This document shows positions 43,416-53,422 of a stretch of DNA of 64,000 nt, in pieces. Each line of letters starts with the position of its first letter. Positions within the stretch are counted from its first letter, which is position 1. Both the position numbers and the translations under genes were made by a program. This DNA is from Bacillus_BU sp051233475 (GTDB lineage: Bacteria; Bacillota; Bacilli; Bacillales; Cytobacillaceae). The notes below the pieces were generated by a model, which was not told the origin of the DNA, searched no databases, and saw only the letters and a list, made by a program, of their open reading frames with translations. Location: the NCBI RefSeq assembly GCF_051233475.1, contig NZ_JBKFGH010000006.1, positions 1-64,000 on the forward strand, written 5' to 3'.

Positions 43416-46400
43416 ATGAAGCCGATTAAGCTGATAATGCAAGCCTTCGGACCTTATGCTGGTAAAGAGGAAATTGACTTTTCCCAGCTTGGCAATCGGA
43501 CGATGTTTGTCATCTCTGGAAAAACAGGATCAGGGAAAACAACGATATTTGATGGGATTAGCTATGCGATATACGGAAAAGCTAGTGGTGAAGATCGAAA
43601 CGGACCAGAGTTGCGTAGTCAGTTTGCTAACGAAGAATTACCGACTGAAGTGGCGCTGGAGTTTACCCTTCGTGGGAAACGATATTTCATTTGGCGTGCA
43701 CCTCAGCAATTTAAGAAGAAAAAAAGCGGTGATGGCTTTACTTCAATTAATGCCAAGGCCGAGCTATATCTTTTCGATCATGAAGGGGAAAAGCAACTCC
43801 TTGCCGCGAATGTCCGGGATGTGGATGAGCGAATAAAGGAAATTATGCTGATTGACAGTAATCAATTCCGTCAAATATTAATGATTCCACAAGGAGAATT
43901 TAGGAAGCTGTTAACTTCTGACAGTAAGGATAAAGAAGTAATTCTCCAGCGCTTATTCCACACTGAAATCTATAAAAGGGTGGAAGAAAAGCTAAAGGAG
44001 GAAGCAACAGAATTAAAGCGAACGGTCGAAAAGCAAATAGAGGACCGAAATACGGCGCTCCGTGGAATTCAGGTTTATAACGGCGAGGAATTAAAAAGCT
44101 ATCTTGATGCCGACAGTGTCAATGATACATTCATTTTACCTTTATTAAAAAATGAAATAGAGACGATAGAGGAAGCGCTTGTCAAAATAAAGCAAGAATC
44201 TGCGGCCATGCAAGATGAGCGGGACAAGCTTCAAAAAAGTATTCACGACGCTGAATTAGTCGTCAAACAATTGAAAACTAAGGACGAGCTGTTAGCCAAA
44301 AAGGTGGAATTAGAAAGCCAAAAAGAACAATTCGAGCAAAAGGAAACAGAAATGGTGCTTGGGCAAAAAGCAGCAATGCTAGCCCAACAGGAAGAAATCT
44401 GTCATCACTTAAAAAAGGAATTAGATCAAGCTAAAAAGAACGCAGAGGTTCTTCAGGCACGGGTAGAGCAGTTGACGAATTTGCTGAAAGAGCGGGAAGC
44501 GTTACTTGAAGCTGAAAAGGCAAAAGAACCTGAACGGCAGCAAGCAGCTGAAGAAGTAAAACGGCTTCAAATAATAAAAGATGATGTGTACTTATTTGCT
44601 AACATGGAGACAGAGGTTCAAAGACTAGAACAACAGCTTTCACAAGCTAAAATGCAGCAACAAAAAGCTGAGGAAGATGGTAAAAAAACAGATGAACTGT
44701 TGAAGAGGCTTCAGGAGGAAAAACAAGGGGTTGAGCGAGGTCAGCTTGTTTTTATTGAGAATAAACGAAAAATGGAACTGTTAGAGGCAGAACTAGAGCA
44801 ATTGACGAAATATGAAGGCCTTTTTGAACGATTTAACCAATCAACATCCATTCTCGAGACCCGAAAAGGCTACTACGAGAATAGTGTTTTACGATTGCAA
44901 GATTGCAAGCACTTAGTGGAAGAGCTTGAGCAGAAATGGCTTCATAATCAGGCAACCATTCTTGCCGGTTCTCTTAAGGATGGAGAGGAATGTCCAGTAT
45001 GCGGCTCCAGTCATCATCCGGCCCCAGCTCGAGCCTTAGATGGCTCCGTACCATCCCAAGAGGATATTAAGTCTGCCAAACAGCAGGTTAGTAAACTTGA
45101 GACCGAAAAGGGAAAAGCTGAGTCTGCCCTTTATGAAATTCAATCGGACCAAAGGGCTCTTCAGCAATCATTATCTGAACTGTTGGAAGAGATTATTCAA
45201 AAACGTCCGGATTTTTCAATCAGTCAACTTCAGTTAATAAAAGGTCAAATTGAATTGGAGCATACAAAGCTTATTCACGATCAAAAGGAATTAACCGCAA
45301 AAATCAATAGACTCGACTTTATCACAACCCAGCTGGAAGGGTATGAAAAAACAAAGCAGCAATTGACTGAGAAAGGCCAGCAGTTAAACCAAGTTGTTCA
45401 GGAATTAACGATCCAGTTTACGGAAAAAAGGACGACCTTAGCCCGAATGATGGAGCAAATACCCGAACCGCTTCGCACGATTGAGGCGTTCGAGAAGGAA
45501 CTAAAACGAGCGGTTCATGCAGCTAAATCATTAGAGTTACAACTTGAAAATGCTAATCAGCAATATCAGGAAACAAGAGAAAGCTACAGCTCGGAAAAAG
45601 CAAGACTTGAAACAGTGGGGATCCAGGTAGCCGAAACAACCCAAAAACTCGATAGGGAAAGAGAAGCGTTTTTACAAAAGCTTGCAGAACAAGGATTTGA
45701 AAAATATGGCCAGTATCAAGCCGCCAAAAGAACGGAGAATGAAATCCGGCAGCTAGGAGAATTGATCCGTGCCTATCGGGAAGAGCTTCGTTCTGTTTCT
45801 GACCGCTATCTTGAATTAGCCCAATTACTAAAAAATGTGAAAGCCCCAGATCTCGCGACCTTAACTGAAGCCTTTGAAGAAATCAATAAACAATTAAGTT
45901 TGATCCAAGACGCAACCACGAGCTTATTTATGAAAAAACGAGCGAATGAGGAAATTCTTGATCGGGTAGAGCGAATCAACATGGAATTAAAGGATTTAGA
46001 AGAGCGCTATAAGCTGATTGGACATTTATATGAAATATCCAAGGGGCAAAATACGTATCGAATCACGTTTGAACGGTTTGTTCTGGCTGCATTTCTAGAT
46101 GATATCCTTGCACAGGCGAATGTTCGCTTAACGAAAATGACGAGCGGACGCTATCAATTACTAAGAAAGACAGACCGCTCAAAGGGTGCTGGTCAAAGCG
46201 GGCTTGAACTGCTTGTTTTTGACCAATATACTGGACAAGAGAGACACGTTAAAACCTTATCAGGCGGGGAAAGCTTTAAGGCAGCGTTAGCACTTGCCCT
46301 TGGTCTTGCCGAGGTAGTACAGCACCATGCAGGCGGCGTGTCTTTAGAGACGATGTTTATTGATGAAGGGTTCGGGACACTGGATCCTGAGTCATTAGAC

Positions 46401-46553
46401 CAAGCGATTGAGTCATTAATTGATATACAAAGCAGCGGCCGGCTTGTCGGGATCATATCGCATGTTCCAGAATTAAAGGAACGAATGGATGCCCGATTAG
46501 AGGTCTTTGCTACTCAAACAGGTAGCCGAACTGAATTTCAGCTTATGAACTAG
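43416..46553 (+). CDS. sbcC: Exonuclease subunit SbcC
   Basis: The Rad50-type ATPase of SbcCD, 1045 residues. Walker A SGKTGSGKTTIFDG is near residue 35; two long coiled coils flank a zinc hook CPVC near 526, and the C-terminal lobe has the signature LSGGESFKAALALALG near 950 and Walker B MFIDEGFGTLDPES near 980. The hook dimerises the molecules. Very likely one operon with sbcD and possibly selB. Confidence 0.96.
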   Translation: MKPIKLIMQAFGPYAGKEEIDFSQLGNRTMFVISGKTGSGKTTIFDGISYAIYGKASGEDRNGPELRSQFANEELPTEVALEFTLRGKRYFIWRAPQQFKKKKSGDGFTSINAKAELYLFDHEGEKQLLAANVRDVDERIKEIMLIDSNQFRQILMIPQGEFRKLLTSDSKDKEVILQRLFHTEIYKRVEEKLKEEATELKRTVEKQIEDRNTALRGIQVYNGEELKSYLDADSVNDTFILPLLKNEIETIEEALVKIKQESAAMQDERDKLQKSIHDAELVVKQLKTKDELLAKKVELESQKEQFEQKETEMVLGQKAAMLAQQEEICHHLKKELDQAKKNAEVLQARVEQLTNLLKEREALLEAEKAKEPERQQAAEEVKRLQIIKDDVYLFANMETEVQRLEQQLSQAKMQQQKAEEDGKKTDELLKRLQEEKQGVERGQLVFIENKRKMELLEAELEQLTKYEGLFERFNQSTSILETRKGYYENSVLRLQDCKHLVEELEQKWLHNQATILAGSLKDGEECPVCGSSHHPAPARALDGSVPSQEDIKSAKQQVSKLETEKGKAESALYEIQSDQRALQQSLSELLEEIIQKRPDFSISQLQLIKGQIELEHTKLIHDQKELTAKINRLDFITTQLEGYEKTKQQLTEKGQQLNQVVQELTIQFTEKRTTLARMMEQIPEPLRTIEAFEKELKRAVHAAKSLELQLENANQQYQETRESYSSEKARLETVGIQVAETTQKLDREREAFLQKLAEQGFEKYGQYQAAKRTENEIRQLGELIRAYREELRSVSDRYLELAQLLKNVKAPDLATLTEAFEEINKQLSLIQDATTSLFMKKRANEEILDRVERINMELKDLEERYKLIGHLYEISKGQNTYRITFERFVLAAFLDDILAQANVRLTKMTSGRYQLLRKTDRSKGAGQSGLELLVFDQYTGQERHVKTLSGGESFKAALALALGLAEVVQHHAGGVSLETMFIDEGFGTLDPESLDQAIESLIDIQSSGRLVGIISHVPELKERMDARLEVFATQTGSRTEFQLMN

Positions 46554-46573
46554 ATAGAGAAGTAGGTGTCGAT

Positions 46574-48457
46574 TTGGAACAGAAAAGATATTTTACAATT
46601 GGTATGGCAGGGCATATCGACCATGGGAAAACATCCTTAACGAAAGCATTAACGAATGTGGATACCGATCGCTTAAAAGAAGAAAAGGAAAGACAAATTT
46701 CGATTGAATTAGGTTTTGCACCGCTTTATGAGGATGATGAAATTCAAATTTCGGTGATTGATGTTCCGGGACATGAACGGTTTATTCGCCAAATGATTGC
46801 CGGTGTGGCGGGAATTGACCTGGTTGTTCTCGTTGTGGCCGCAGACGAGGGCGTTATGCCGCAGACACGTGAACATCTGGATATTCTCGGATTCCTTGGA
46901 ATTCGCAATGGAATCGTTGCGATTACGAAGATCGATCGAGTTGATGAGGAATTCATTGATCTTGTTAAGGATGATATTTTTGAAGAATTACAGGGGACAG
47001 TCTTTGAGAATTCTCCATTTGTTCTTGTAGACAGCCTATCGAAAAAAGGAATCGACGAGTTGAAAAACTTGATTATTGATACATTAAAGGACCAGGAAAT
47101 GCGGGATGCAAAGGGGGCTTTCCGACTTCCGATTGACCAGGTTTTTACGGTGAAAGGTCAGGGGACGGTTGTCCGCGGCACAGTCTATGAAGGGACAGTC
47201 GAAGAAGGACAAGCGCTGATGATTATGCCAAAAGGGATTGAAGTTCGTGCTCGTCAGCTTCAGGTGCACCATAAGCCAGCCAAAAAGGCATTTGCAGGAC
47301 AACGGGCTGCGATTAATCTTTCCAATGTATCAAAAGAAGATTTAGAACGAGGAGACGTTATTGTTTCTTCTGAGCATTTCAATGTCACGAGAACGATTGA
47401 TGTAGCCATCCGTGTTGTTGAAGATTTGGAATATATGGTTAAACAGCGGATGCCGATTAAATGTCATATTGGAACGGCTGAGGTTATGGGGCGAATTGTC
47501 TTCTTTGACCGTAATGAACTAAAAGAAGAAAATGGTGAGATCCTGTGCCAGCTCCGCTTAGATGAAGAAATCGTTACAAAAAGGGGAGACCGGTTTATTA
47601 TTCGCCGCCCAAGCCCGCAGGAAACTGTTGGGGGAGGCTGGGTGATCGACCCTAGAGGTGAAAAGTATCGTTTTGGAGTGCAAACCATTGAGGAGCTTGA
47701 AAAGAAGAAAGTTGGCACACCAAAAGAACGGATTATTGCTGCTTTAACAGAAGGAAAAAGCTTAATCCTGCCTGAGTTAATTAAGAGAACTGCATTAGAT
47801 GAGGAAACATTGTTAGAGGAACTTAATAATGAAGAATTCCTGCTCTATAACGGCAAGGAATATACACTAAAATCCTTAGTGTTGTTAATCGAAGATGAAT
47901 TGTATGATCGACTGGGCGATTTCCATAAAGAATATCCGATGAAGCAAGGTATTAACAAGGCTGAGATTTTGCAGACGATGCAAAAGCTTTATCCAAAAGC
48001 TTTGCTGGATTATGTTATTGAACAAGGTGTTGAACATGGCACTTTTGGCCGTAAGGATCAGTTTGTTTTTCTAGGGGAATTTGTACCTCACGTACCGCCA
48101 AGCTGGCAAAAGCGTACAGAAAACATGCTTCAAGTCATTAAGAAAGAGGGATATAAGGTTCGCTACTTACAAGACTACTTTAAGGAAGCGGGTATTCCTG
48201 AACAGTTAACCGGAGATCTAAAACGGTTCTTGGAAGAACAGGGCTTAATTGTCCCCCTTGATGATCAATACTATTGGCATGGTGAGTTATTTACTGAAGC
48301 TGTTTCTTCCTTGCGCAGTAAAACCGGCGCTGATTTTAAAGTAGGGGATGCCAAAGAAGTATTAGATTTATCCCGAAAGTATATGATTCCATTTTTAGAA
48401 CGGCTCGATGCCAAAGGGTATACGAAACGCGTTGAAAATAAGCGAGTTTGGCAATAG
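46574..48457 (+). CDS. selB: Selenocysteine-specific elongation factor SelB
   Basis: Delivers selenocysteyl-tRNA to UGA codons with a SECIS element. The 627-residue protein has an EF-Tu-like G domain (AGHIDHGKTSLTKAL, DVPGHERFIRQM, TKIDR), EF-Tu domains 2-3 (GTVVRGTVYEG), and four C-terminal winged helices from about residue 370. EF-Tu-like motifs alone would not distinguish it, but the IDHGKT form and tail do. TTG 46574 has AGGTG upstream. No selA, selC or selD, or recognised selenoprotein gene, lies in the window. Confidence 0.92.
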   Translation: MEQKRYFTIGMAGHIDHGKTSLTKALTNVDTDRLKEEKERQISIELGFAPLYEDDEIQISVIDVPGHERFIRQMIAGVAGIDLVVLVVAADEGVMPQTREHLDILGFLGIRNGIVAITKIDRVDEEFIDLVKDDIFEELQGTVFENSPFVLVDSLSKKGIDELKNLIIDTLKDQEMRDAKGAFRLPIDQVFTVKGQGTVVRGTVYEGTVEEGQALMIMPKGIEVRARQLQVHHKPAKKAFAGQRAAINLSNVSKEDLERGDVIVSSEHFNVTRTIDVAIRVVEDLEYMVKQRMPIKCHIGTAEVMGRIVFFDRNELKEENGEILCQLRLDEEIVTKRGDRFIIRRPSPQETVGGGWVIDPRGEKYRFGVQTIEELEKKKVGTPKERIIAALTEGKSLILPELIKRTALDEETLLEELNNEEFLLYNGKEYTLKSLVLLIEDELYDRLGDFHKEYPMKQGINKAEILQTMQKLYPKALLDYVIEQGVEHGTFGRKDQFVFLGEFVPHVPPSWQKRTENMLQVIKKEGYKVRYLQDYFKEAGIPEQLTGDLKRFLEEQGLIVPLDDQYYWHGELFTEAVSSLRSKTGADFKVGDAKEVLDLSRKYMIPFLERLDAKGYTKRVENKRVWQ

Positions 48458-48510
48458 CCAGAGGATTGTGGCAGGAGCTTAGATTGTAAAGACAAGGCAT
48501 AATAATATAG

Positions 48511-48630
48511 ATTTTTGCGAAATTTGCGAGACTCCTGCGGGAACGAGAGCCAGGTGAGACCCCGCAGGGCGGAACGACCGAGGAGGCTCAACGGCGAACC
48601 CGCGGAAAGGGAGCGGATTTCGCAAAAATC
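48511..48630. repeat. GC-rich dispersed palindromic element, copy B
   Basis: The core GCGAGACTCCTGCGGGA, GAGACCCCGCAGG, GAGGAGGCTC and CCCGCGGAAAGG of the other copies is framed here by different termini, ATTTTTGCGAAAT and ATTTCGCAAAAAT. The element thus has the same core but different end sequences. Confidence 0.8.
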
Positions 48631-48655
48631 AACACGATACGTATTAAACAATACA

Positions 48656-48692
48656 AAAAAGGCTGACTTCCAACAAGGGGAGTCAGCCTTTT
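48656..48692. terminator. Bidirectional terminator, selB / ndh
   Basis: AAAAAGGCTGACT and AGTCAGCCTTTT form the stem between convergent genes. Confidence 0.85.
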
Positions 48693-48703
48693 ATTATTGT
48701 TAA

Positions 48704-49924
48704 TTATTTAACTTCTGCAACAGTGTGGTGTGGCTTTTTCTTCATAAATTGCTTAAGCATAAGTGATGGGCCACCAAGGTAGAACAAATATCTCATTTCA
48801 ATTACTTGTTTTAAGAAAGCAGCAAGCTTTCCTTTTACTACAACAGAACCAACCTTACCTACTGCAAAAGCGTCTCCGATTGAAGCAACTGAACCTTTGT
48901 GATGGTATTCAAATGCTTCTAATTGCTGACCGCGAATAGTCGCTACAATGTTCTTAGCACAAACTGGAGCTTGTTGAAGTGCAACCTGTGCAGTTGGAGG
49001 AAGAGCAGACTTTTCATCCTTCATGAACATTGCATTATCTCCAAGACAGAAAACATTTTCTACGCTAGGGATTCTCAAGAACTTATCTACAACCATTTTT
49101 CCACGTACAGTTTGAAGTCCAGCTTCTTCGAACAGTTTATGTCCGCGAACACCACAAGACCAAATCAATGTTTTGGTTGGAATTTCAGTACCTGGTGCAA
49201 CCTTAACATAATTTTCAGTAGCTTCAAGGATTTTAGTTGAAGTCATTACTTGAACACCGTTTTCAATTAACAGCTTTGTAGTGTAGTCAACTGCAGCTTT
49301 TTCAAACCCTGGTAAAACTGTTGGTGCTGCTTCAATGTTAACGATTTTAATTTTATTAAATGGTACATCATAAGTTTTTGCTAATTCAGGAAGTTTTTCA
49401 ATTAATTCCCCAACCATTTCAATTCCGGTGAAGCCTGCACCCGCAACCGCAAATGTTAGACGAGATTCATCTTTATCCTCTTTATATAAAGAAAATTGCT
49501 TAAGAATGTGAGGAAAAACTTGCTTCGAAGTTTGGAAGCTTCGAAGGTTAAATGCATGCTCTTCAATTCCAGGAGTTCCGAACGTCTCAACAGCAAAACC
49601 TAATGCAACTAATAGGTAATCATAGCTTACAGATTCTCCGCCTTCTAAAAGAATGCGTTTATGATTGAAGTCTAGAGAAGAAACTGTTGCTTTCTTAAAA
49701 GTAACTTTGCTTTCATCGATCAGCTCACGAATTGGCATGGTAATTTTATCATCTGCTGCAGTTCCAGCACATGTTTTGTGTAACTGTGTAGTGACATAAT
49801 GATATTCATGCTTGTTAATTAACATTACATCTGCTTCACCAGATTTAAGTAATTTTTCTAGATTTTTTGTGGTCATAATACCGCCGTATCCTGATCCTAA
49901 AATGACGATTTTCGGTTTAGTCAT
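48704..49924 (-). CDS. ndh: Type II NADH dehydrogenase (NDH-2)
   Basis: A membrane-associated flavoprotein of 406 residues passing electrons from NADH to menaquinone without pumping protons. The N-terminal FAD motif GSGYGGIMT, a second dinucleotide fold (FAVAGAGFTGIEMVGEL near residue 155) and the GDNAMF FAD motif near 300 are present, with the hydrophobic C-terminal anchor region. Two Rex-like operators upstream fit control by NADH/NAD+ as in B. subtilis yjlC-ndh. Confidence 0.93.
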   Translation of the reverse strand: MTKPKIVILGSGYGGIMTTKNLEKLLKSGEADVMLINKHEYHYVTTQLHKTCAGTAADDKITMPIRELIDESKVTFKKATVSSLDFNHKRILLEGGESVSYDYLLVALGFAVETFGTPGIEEHAFNLRSFQTSKQVFPHILKQFSLYKEDKDESRLTFAVAGAGFTGIEMVGELIEKLPELAKTYDVPFNKIKIVNIEAAPTVLPGFEKAAVDYTTKLLIENGVQVMTSTKILEATENYVKVAPGTEIPTKTLIWSCGVRGHKLFEEAGLQTVRGKMVVDKFLRIPSVENVFCLGDNAMFMKDEKSALPPTAQVALQQAPVCAKNIVATIRGQQLEAFEYHHKGSVASIGDAFAVGKVGSVVVKGKLAAFLKQVIEMRYLFYLGGPSLMLKQFMKKKPHHTVAEVK

Positions 49925-49965
49925 CGTTATCTACTCCTTTATAAATGGTATGTAACGGATAAAAG

Positions 49966-49984
49966 ATGTGAAACTATTCACAAG
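49966..49984 (-). promoter_or_regulatory. Rex-like operator 1
   Basis: TGTGAAACTATTCACAA matches the Rex consensus TTGTGAAnnnnTTCACAA except at the first base. Confidence 0.8.
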
Positions 49985-50031
49985 ATAGAAGAAAAAATAA
50001 ATGAGAAAATAAATAATAGAATAATAACGCA

Positions 50032-50049
50032 TTGTGAAACGATTCACAT
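50032..50049 (-). promoter_or_regulatory. Rex-like operator 2
   Basis: TTGTGAAACGATTCACAT matches at all but the last base. The two sites are 66 bases apart; nothing else is recognised in the remaining 49925-50260 gap apart from the terminator. Confidence 0.8.
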
Positions 50050-50220
50050 TTAAGATGATATTAGATTACGATATTAATAGGTTTCTTACAAGGTATTTTG
50101 GGTTTTAAATGTGACAAATTAGTTAACTGGCGAATTGAAAGCGATTACTTATTTTCGTTCCGAATAATTGAATTGTTTTGTGAGGATTAGCGATTTGTTT
50201 TTGTCGATTTGCTGACAAAA

Positions 50221-50252
50221 AAGAACGCCTATTCAAATGAATAAGCGTTCTT
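50221..50252 (-). terminator. Terminator of the radical SAM gene
   Basis: AAGAACGCCTATTC and GAATAAGCGTTCTT pair around AAAT, with T residues after it on the minus strand. Confidence 0.8.
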
Positions 50253-50260
50253 AATAGTGA

Positions 50261-51481
50261 TTAAGCTTTTACTGTTTCTTTCTTACGCATAGCCTCTGGG
50301 ATATACACGCAGTATGGTTCACTTTCCAAATAGTCTCCAGTTACTCCGTATGCTCTTGAACGTGATCCACCGCAAACATGGCGGAATTCACATACCCCAC
50401 ATTTTCCTTTATAAAGATCCGGATTACGCAGCTCTTTTAGAACTGGTGATTCACGGTAAATTTCAGCAAGTGATTTTTCACGAACATTACCAACGACGAT
50501 AGGCAATAGTCCACTTGGTAAAACTTCACCAATATGAGAAACGAAGATAAAGCCTACTCCGTCATTTACTCCTTTTGGTGCACGTTTTAATCCATCAATC
50601 TTTGAAGCCATATCTTTTGTTAATGTATCTTCATAATTAATTTCGTGCTTGTCTACACCATCGACATGCTCTCTTGCTTTTTGTTGGAAAACGACACGGC
50701 GGTAGTGCTGAGAAGCAGTCGTTTTAATATCAAAAGGAGCGGTTTTGCTCAGGTCATACAACCAACGGAAAACCTTTTCATGCTCGGCAGGAGTAATACA
50801 AGCGTCTTCCTGACCACGTCCAGTTGGAACAAGAAGGAAGATATACCACATGATTGCCCCAAGCTCTTCAACAAGCTTCGCCATTTCCTCAAGATGGTCA
50901 TAGTTATAGCGAGAAATTACGGTGTTAATTTGCAACGGCATACCTAATTCTACTAATTGCTTAATCTTTTCAACTGTTAAATCAAATGAACCGGAAGTAC
51001 CACGGAATTGGTCATGAATTTCAGGTGTAGGCCCGTCTAAGCTGAAGCCCCAACGAGATAAGCCAACTTCTTTTGCTCGAATCATTTTTTCCTTAGTTAC
51101 ATTATCCGTTGCACTTGGAACCATTGATACGCGCATACCTTTTTTCACTGCATAATCAGCAAGTTCAAATAAGTCTTCACGCATCATACAGTCGCCGCCG
51201 GTAAATACAAGCATTGGATTATTCATATCATAGATTTGGTCGATAAGATTAAGACCTTCTTCATGTGATAATTCACGTGGATCAGGTGTTACTTGCGCAT
51301 CTGCTCTACAGTGAACACACTTCAATTGACAGGCTCTTGTTACTTCCCAAATAACAATAAATGGATTTTCATTATAATCAATTTGAGTTGCTGCTCCATG
51401 AGGGTGTCCGCCAGGATGACCTCCGGGATGTCCCATACTATGTGGATGTCCCATTCCGTGTGGATGTCCTTTTCCATGCAT
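50261..51481 (-). CDS. Radical SAM/SPASM protein (TIGR04053-like) with His/Gly-rich N terminus
   Basis: A 406-residue radical SAM enzyme. The first 29 residues hold nine His among Gly/Pro (MHGKGHPHGMGHPHSMGHPG and continuing), a probable metal-binding tail. The radical SAM cluster CX3CX2C (CQLKCVHC) is near residue 51 and a C-terminal SPASM cluster (GKCGVCEFRHVCGG, later EPYC) near 360. It resembles the TIGR04053/BA_1875 group, related to heme-modifying NirJ/AhbC-type proteins and peptide-maturing enzymes; the substrate is unknown. ATG 51481 is preferred to GTG 51493. It is divergent from the encapsulin cargo gene. Confidence 0.85.
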   Translation of the reverse strand: MHGKGHPHGMGHPHSMGHPGGHPGGHPHGAATQIDYNENPFIVIWEVTRACQLKCVHCRADAQVTPDPRELSHEEGLNLIDQIYDMNNPMLVFTGGDCMMREDLFELADYAVKKGMRVSMVPSATDNVTKEKMIRAKEVGLSRWGFSLDGPTPEIHDQFRGTSGSFDLTVEKIKQLVELGMPLQINTVISRYNYDHLEEMAKLVEELGAIMWYIFLLVPTGRGQEDACITPAEHEKVFRWLYDLSKTAPFDIKTTASQHYRRVVFQQKAREHVDGVDKHEINYEDTLTKDMASKIDGLKRAPKGVNDGVGFIFVSHIGEVLPSGLLPIVVGNVREKSLAEIYRESPVLKELRNPDLYKGKCGVCEFRHVCGGSRSRAYGVTGDYLESEPYCVYIPEAMRKKETVKA

Positions 51482-51777
51482 GTTTATCACCAAACCTTAT
51501 ACTATTTATTGTGTCCAAACACTATTGGCATAGAGTTTAACATTTTTTCTATTACTTCCTTCATTATAAAGTTAGGAAAAAATTATAACGGCAGTGGTTA
51601 TTACAATATTTCTACAAAAATGAACCAATTTTGTGAACTCAAAAACCAAATTTTTCTAAAAGCAATAAAAGGTCAGCAAATCTTAGGGTCAGTGAAGAAG
51701 ATAGGGAATTTAGGTTTATATTTCGGGAAAAATGGATAAAGTTTCTAATAATTACTTTTCAGCGGGAGGGGCATTTA

Positions 51778-52416
51778 TTGGAAACAACCTTTAATGAGAT
51801 GGACTCCATTTTCCAACGCACGAAACAGGCGTTATCGGAATTCATGGAGATTATTACACCAATTATCAACAACTCAGCAGATGATCATGAGCGTCTATAT
51901 TGGCATCATATCTACGAAGAGGAAGATCATCGGTCCGACCGGCTTGATATTCTGCTACCAAAAATAAAGCAGGTAATCGCCAACGAGATTAATATCTCGG
52001 ATCATCAGGGGGAATTTCTTCATTTATTACAAGACATAAGCTTAGAGAAGTTTGGGTTACATAATTTTCTTGAACATCTTGATTTGTCTTTGTTTCAATT
52101 CAATGGCACAGAGTACGAAGGAAAAATCCAAGCGTTAAGAGATTTTACTTATGAGGACTATCAAAGCATGAAGGGAATTCTCGAGCGTTTAAATCAGGAA
52201 TTTAAAGGTGGTATGCAGTTTAATACTTCCATACCTACTGACGAGAAGGACGGAATTGGTTCAAGTTTAAAAATCGCCGCTTATATCCATGATCATGATC
52301 ATGACCACGAACACGACCATGGGCATAACCACGGTCACCATAGTCCAGCTCAGCAAGTAACAGCACAAACAATGAAAAAGACCTTAACGGTTGGCAGCTT
52401 AAAACAAAACAGATAA
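51778..52416 (+). CDS. Encapsulin cargo protein, IMEF type (iron-mineralising)
   Basis: A 212-residue, mostly helical protein rich in Glu/Asp/His: HERLYWHHIYEEEDHRSD near residue 37 provides candidate iron ligands of a ferritin-like site. Residues 171-188 are a His/Asp tract (HDHDHDHEHDHGHNHGHH). The C-terminal KKTLTVGSLKQNR is a classic encapsulin targeting peptide (LTVGSL core). The shell gene follows 14 bases after its stop, and size, order and peptide fit the IMEF cargo of Firmicutes iron-storage encapsulins, shown in Quasibacillus thermotolerans to mineralise iron. TTG 51778 has GGGAGGGG. Confidence 0.9.
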   Translation: METTFNEMDSIFQRTKQALSEFMEIITPIINNSADDHERLYWHHIYEEEDHRSDRLDILLPKIKQVIANEINISDHQGEFLHLLQDISLEKFGLHNFLEHLDLSLFQFNGTEYEGKIQALRDFTYEDYQSMKGILERLNQEFKGGMQFNTSIPTDEKDGIGSSLKIAAYIHDHDHDHEHDHGHNHGHHSPAQQVTAQTMKKTLTVGSLKQNR

Positions 52417-52430
52417 AGGAAGTGAAGAAT

Positions 52431-53279
52431 ATGAATAAAACAACTATGTACCCTGAAGCATCCTTAACGATGGGGGAATGGCATGAATTAGATCAAACTG
52501 TTTTTGATAGTGTAAAAAAACAACTAGTGGGAAGGCGGTTTATTGATATTTATGGACCACTTGGTGAAGGAGTTCAATCGATAACGAATGATATTTTCGA
52601 TTCACCTGATCGAGGTGCGATAAGCTTTCACGGTGAGGATTCACAATTATCAGTGCCTTCAAGAAGAGTTACGCTGACTGTTCCTATGTTATATAAGGAT
52701 TTTGTATTATACTGGCGCGATATCCAGCAAGCGAAAACATTAAACAGTCCCATTGACTTTTCACCGGCTGCCAATGCGGCCCAGCAATGTGCTCTACTTG
52801 AGGATGATTTAATTTTTAATGGCTCATCAGAATTTAATCTTGATGGAATTATGACGGTAAAAGGAAAATTATCTCATATCCGTACAGATTGGATGGAATC
52901 TGGAAATGCCTTTAGTGATGTAGTTGAAGCGCGCAATAAGTTATTAAGAATGGGGCATACCGGTCCATACGCTCTTGTCTTGTCACCTGAACTATATGCC
53001 CTTGTTCACCGTGTTCATCAAGGGACACATGTATTAGAAATTGAGCATATTCGTGAGCTAATGACGGCGGGTGTCTTTCAATCCCCGATGATAAAGGGTG
53101 GAACGGGTGTTGTTCTAGATGCCGGCAGACAAAATATTGATCTTGCGATTGCGAGTGACTTTGACACGGTTTTTTTAGATGTTGATAATTTGAACTATCA
53201 TTTCCGTGTTTATGAAGCAATCGTTCCAAGAATCAAGCGTCCAACTGCCATTTGTACGTTAGAGGAACATTCAAAATAA
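52431..53279 (+). CDS. Family 1 encapsulin shell protein
   Basis: An HK97-fold shell protomer of 282 residues. The encapsulin signature RRFIDIYGPLGEGVQSI is near residue 34, with the N-terminal helix that binds cargo targeting peptides before it, and the conserved DFSPAANAAQQCALLEDDLIFNG region (in part) near 105. The IMEF-linked shells studied form 240-subunit, T=4 cages of about 42 nm; whether this one does is inferred from relatedness. ATG 52431 is used (AAAGGA upstream) instead of GTG 52422. Cotranscribed with the cargo. Confidence 0.94.
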   Translation: MNKTTMYPEASLTMGEWHELDQTVFDSVKKQLVGRRFIDIYGPLGEGVQSITNDIFDSPDRGAISFHGEDSQLSVPSRRVTLTVPMLYKDFVLYWRDIQQAKTLNSPIDFSPAANAAQQCALLEDDLIFNGSSEFNLDGIMTVKGKLSHIRTDWMESGNAFSDVVEARNKLLRMGHTGPYALVLSPELYALVHRVHQGTHVLEIEHIRELMTAGVFQSPMIKGGTGVVLDAGRQNIDLAIASDFDTVFLDVDNLNYHFRVYEAIVPRIKRPTAICTLEEHSK

Positions 53280-53372
53280 GAAAATATGAGTGAAAAATGC
53301 GCTCCAAATACGGTTTCATGGTCTTGGGCGTTGCAGCTTCGCTAAGTTAAGTGGAAAATACACCAAAAATGT

Positions 53373-53409
53373 GAAAGAGACTGACCTATAGGAAGTCAGC
53401 CTCTTTTCC
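53373..53409. terminator. Bidirectional terminator after the encapsulin gene
   Basis: GAAAGAGACTGAC and GTCAGCCTCTTTTC form the stem between convergent genes. Confidence 0.85.
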
Positions 53410-53422
53410 ATTCGTTGTATTC

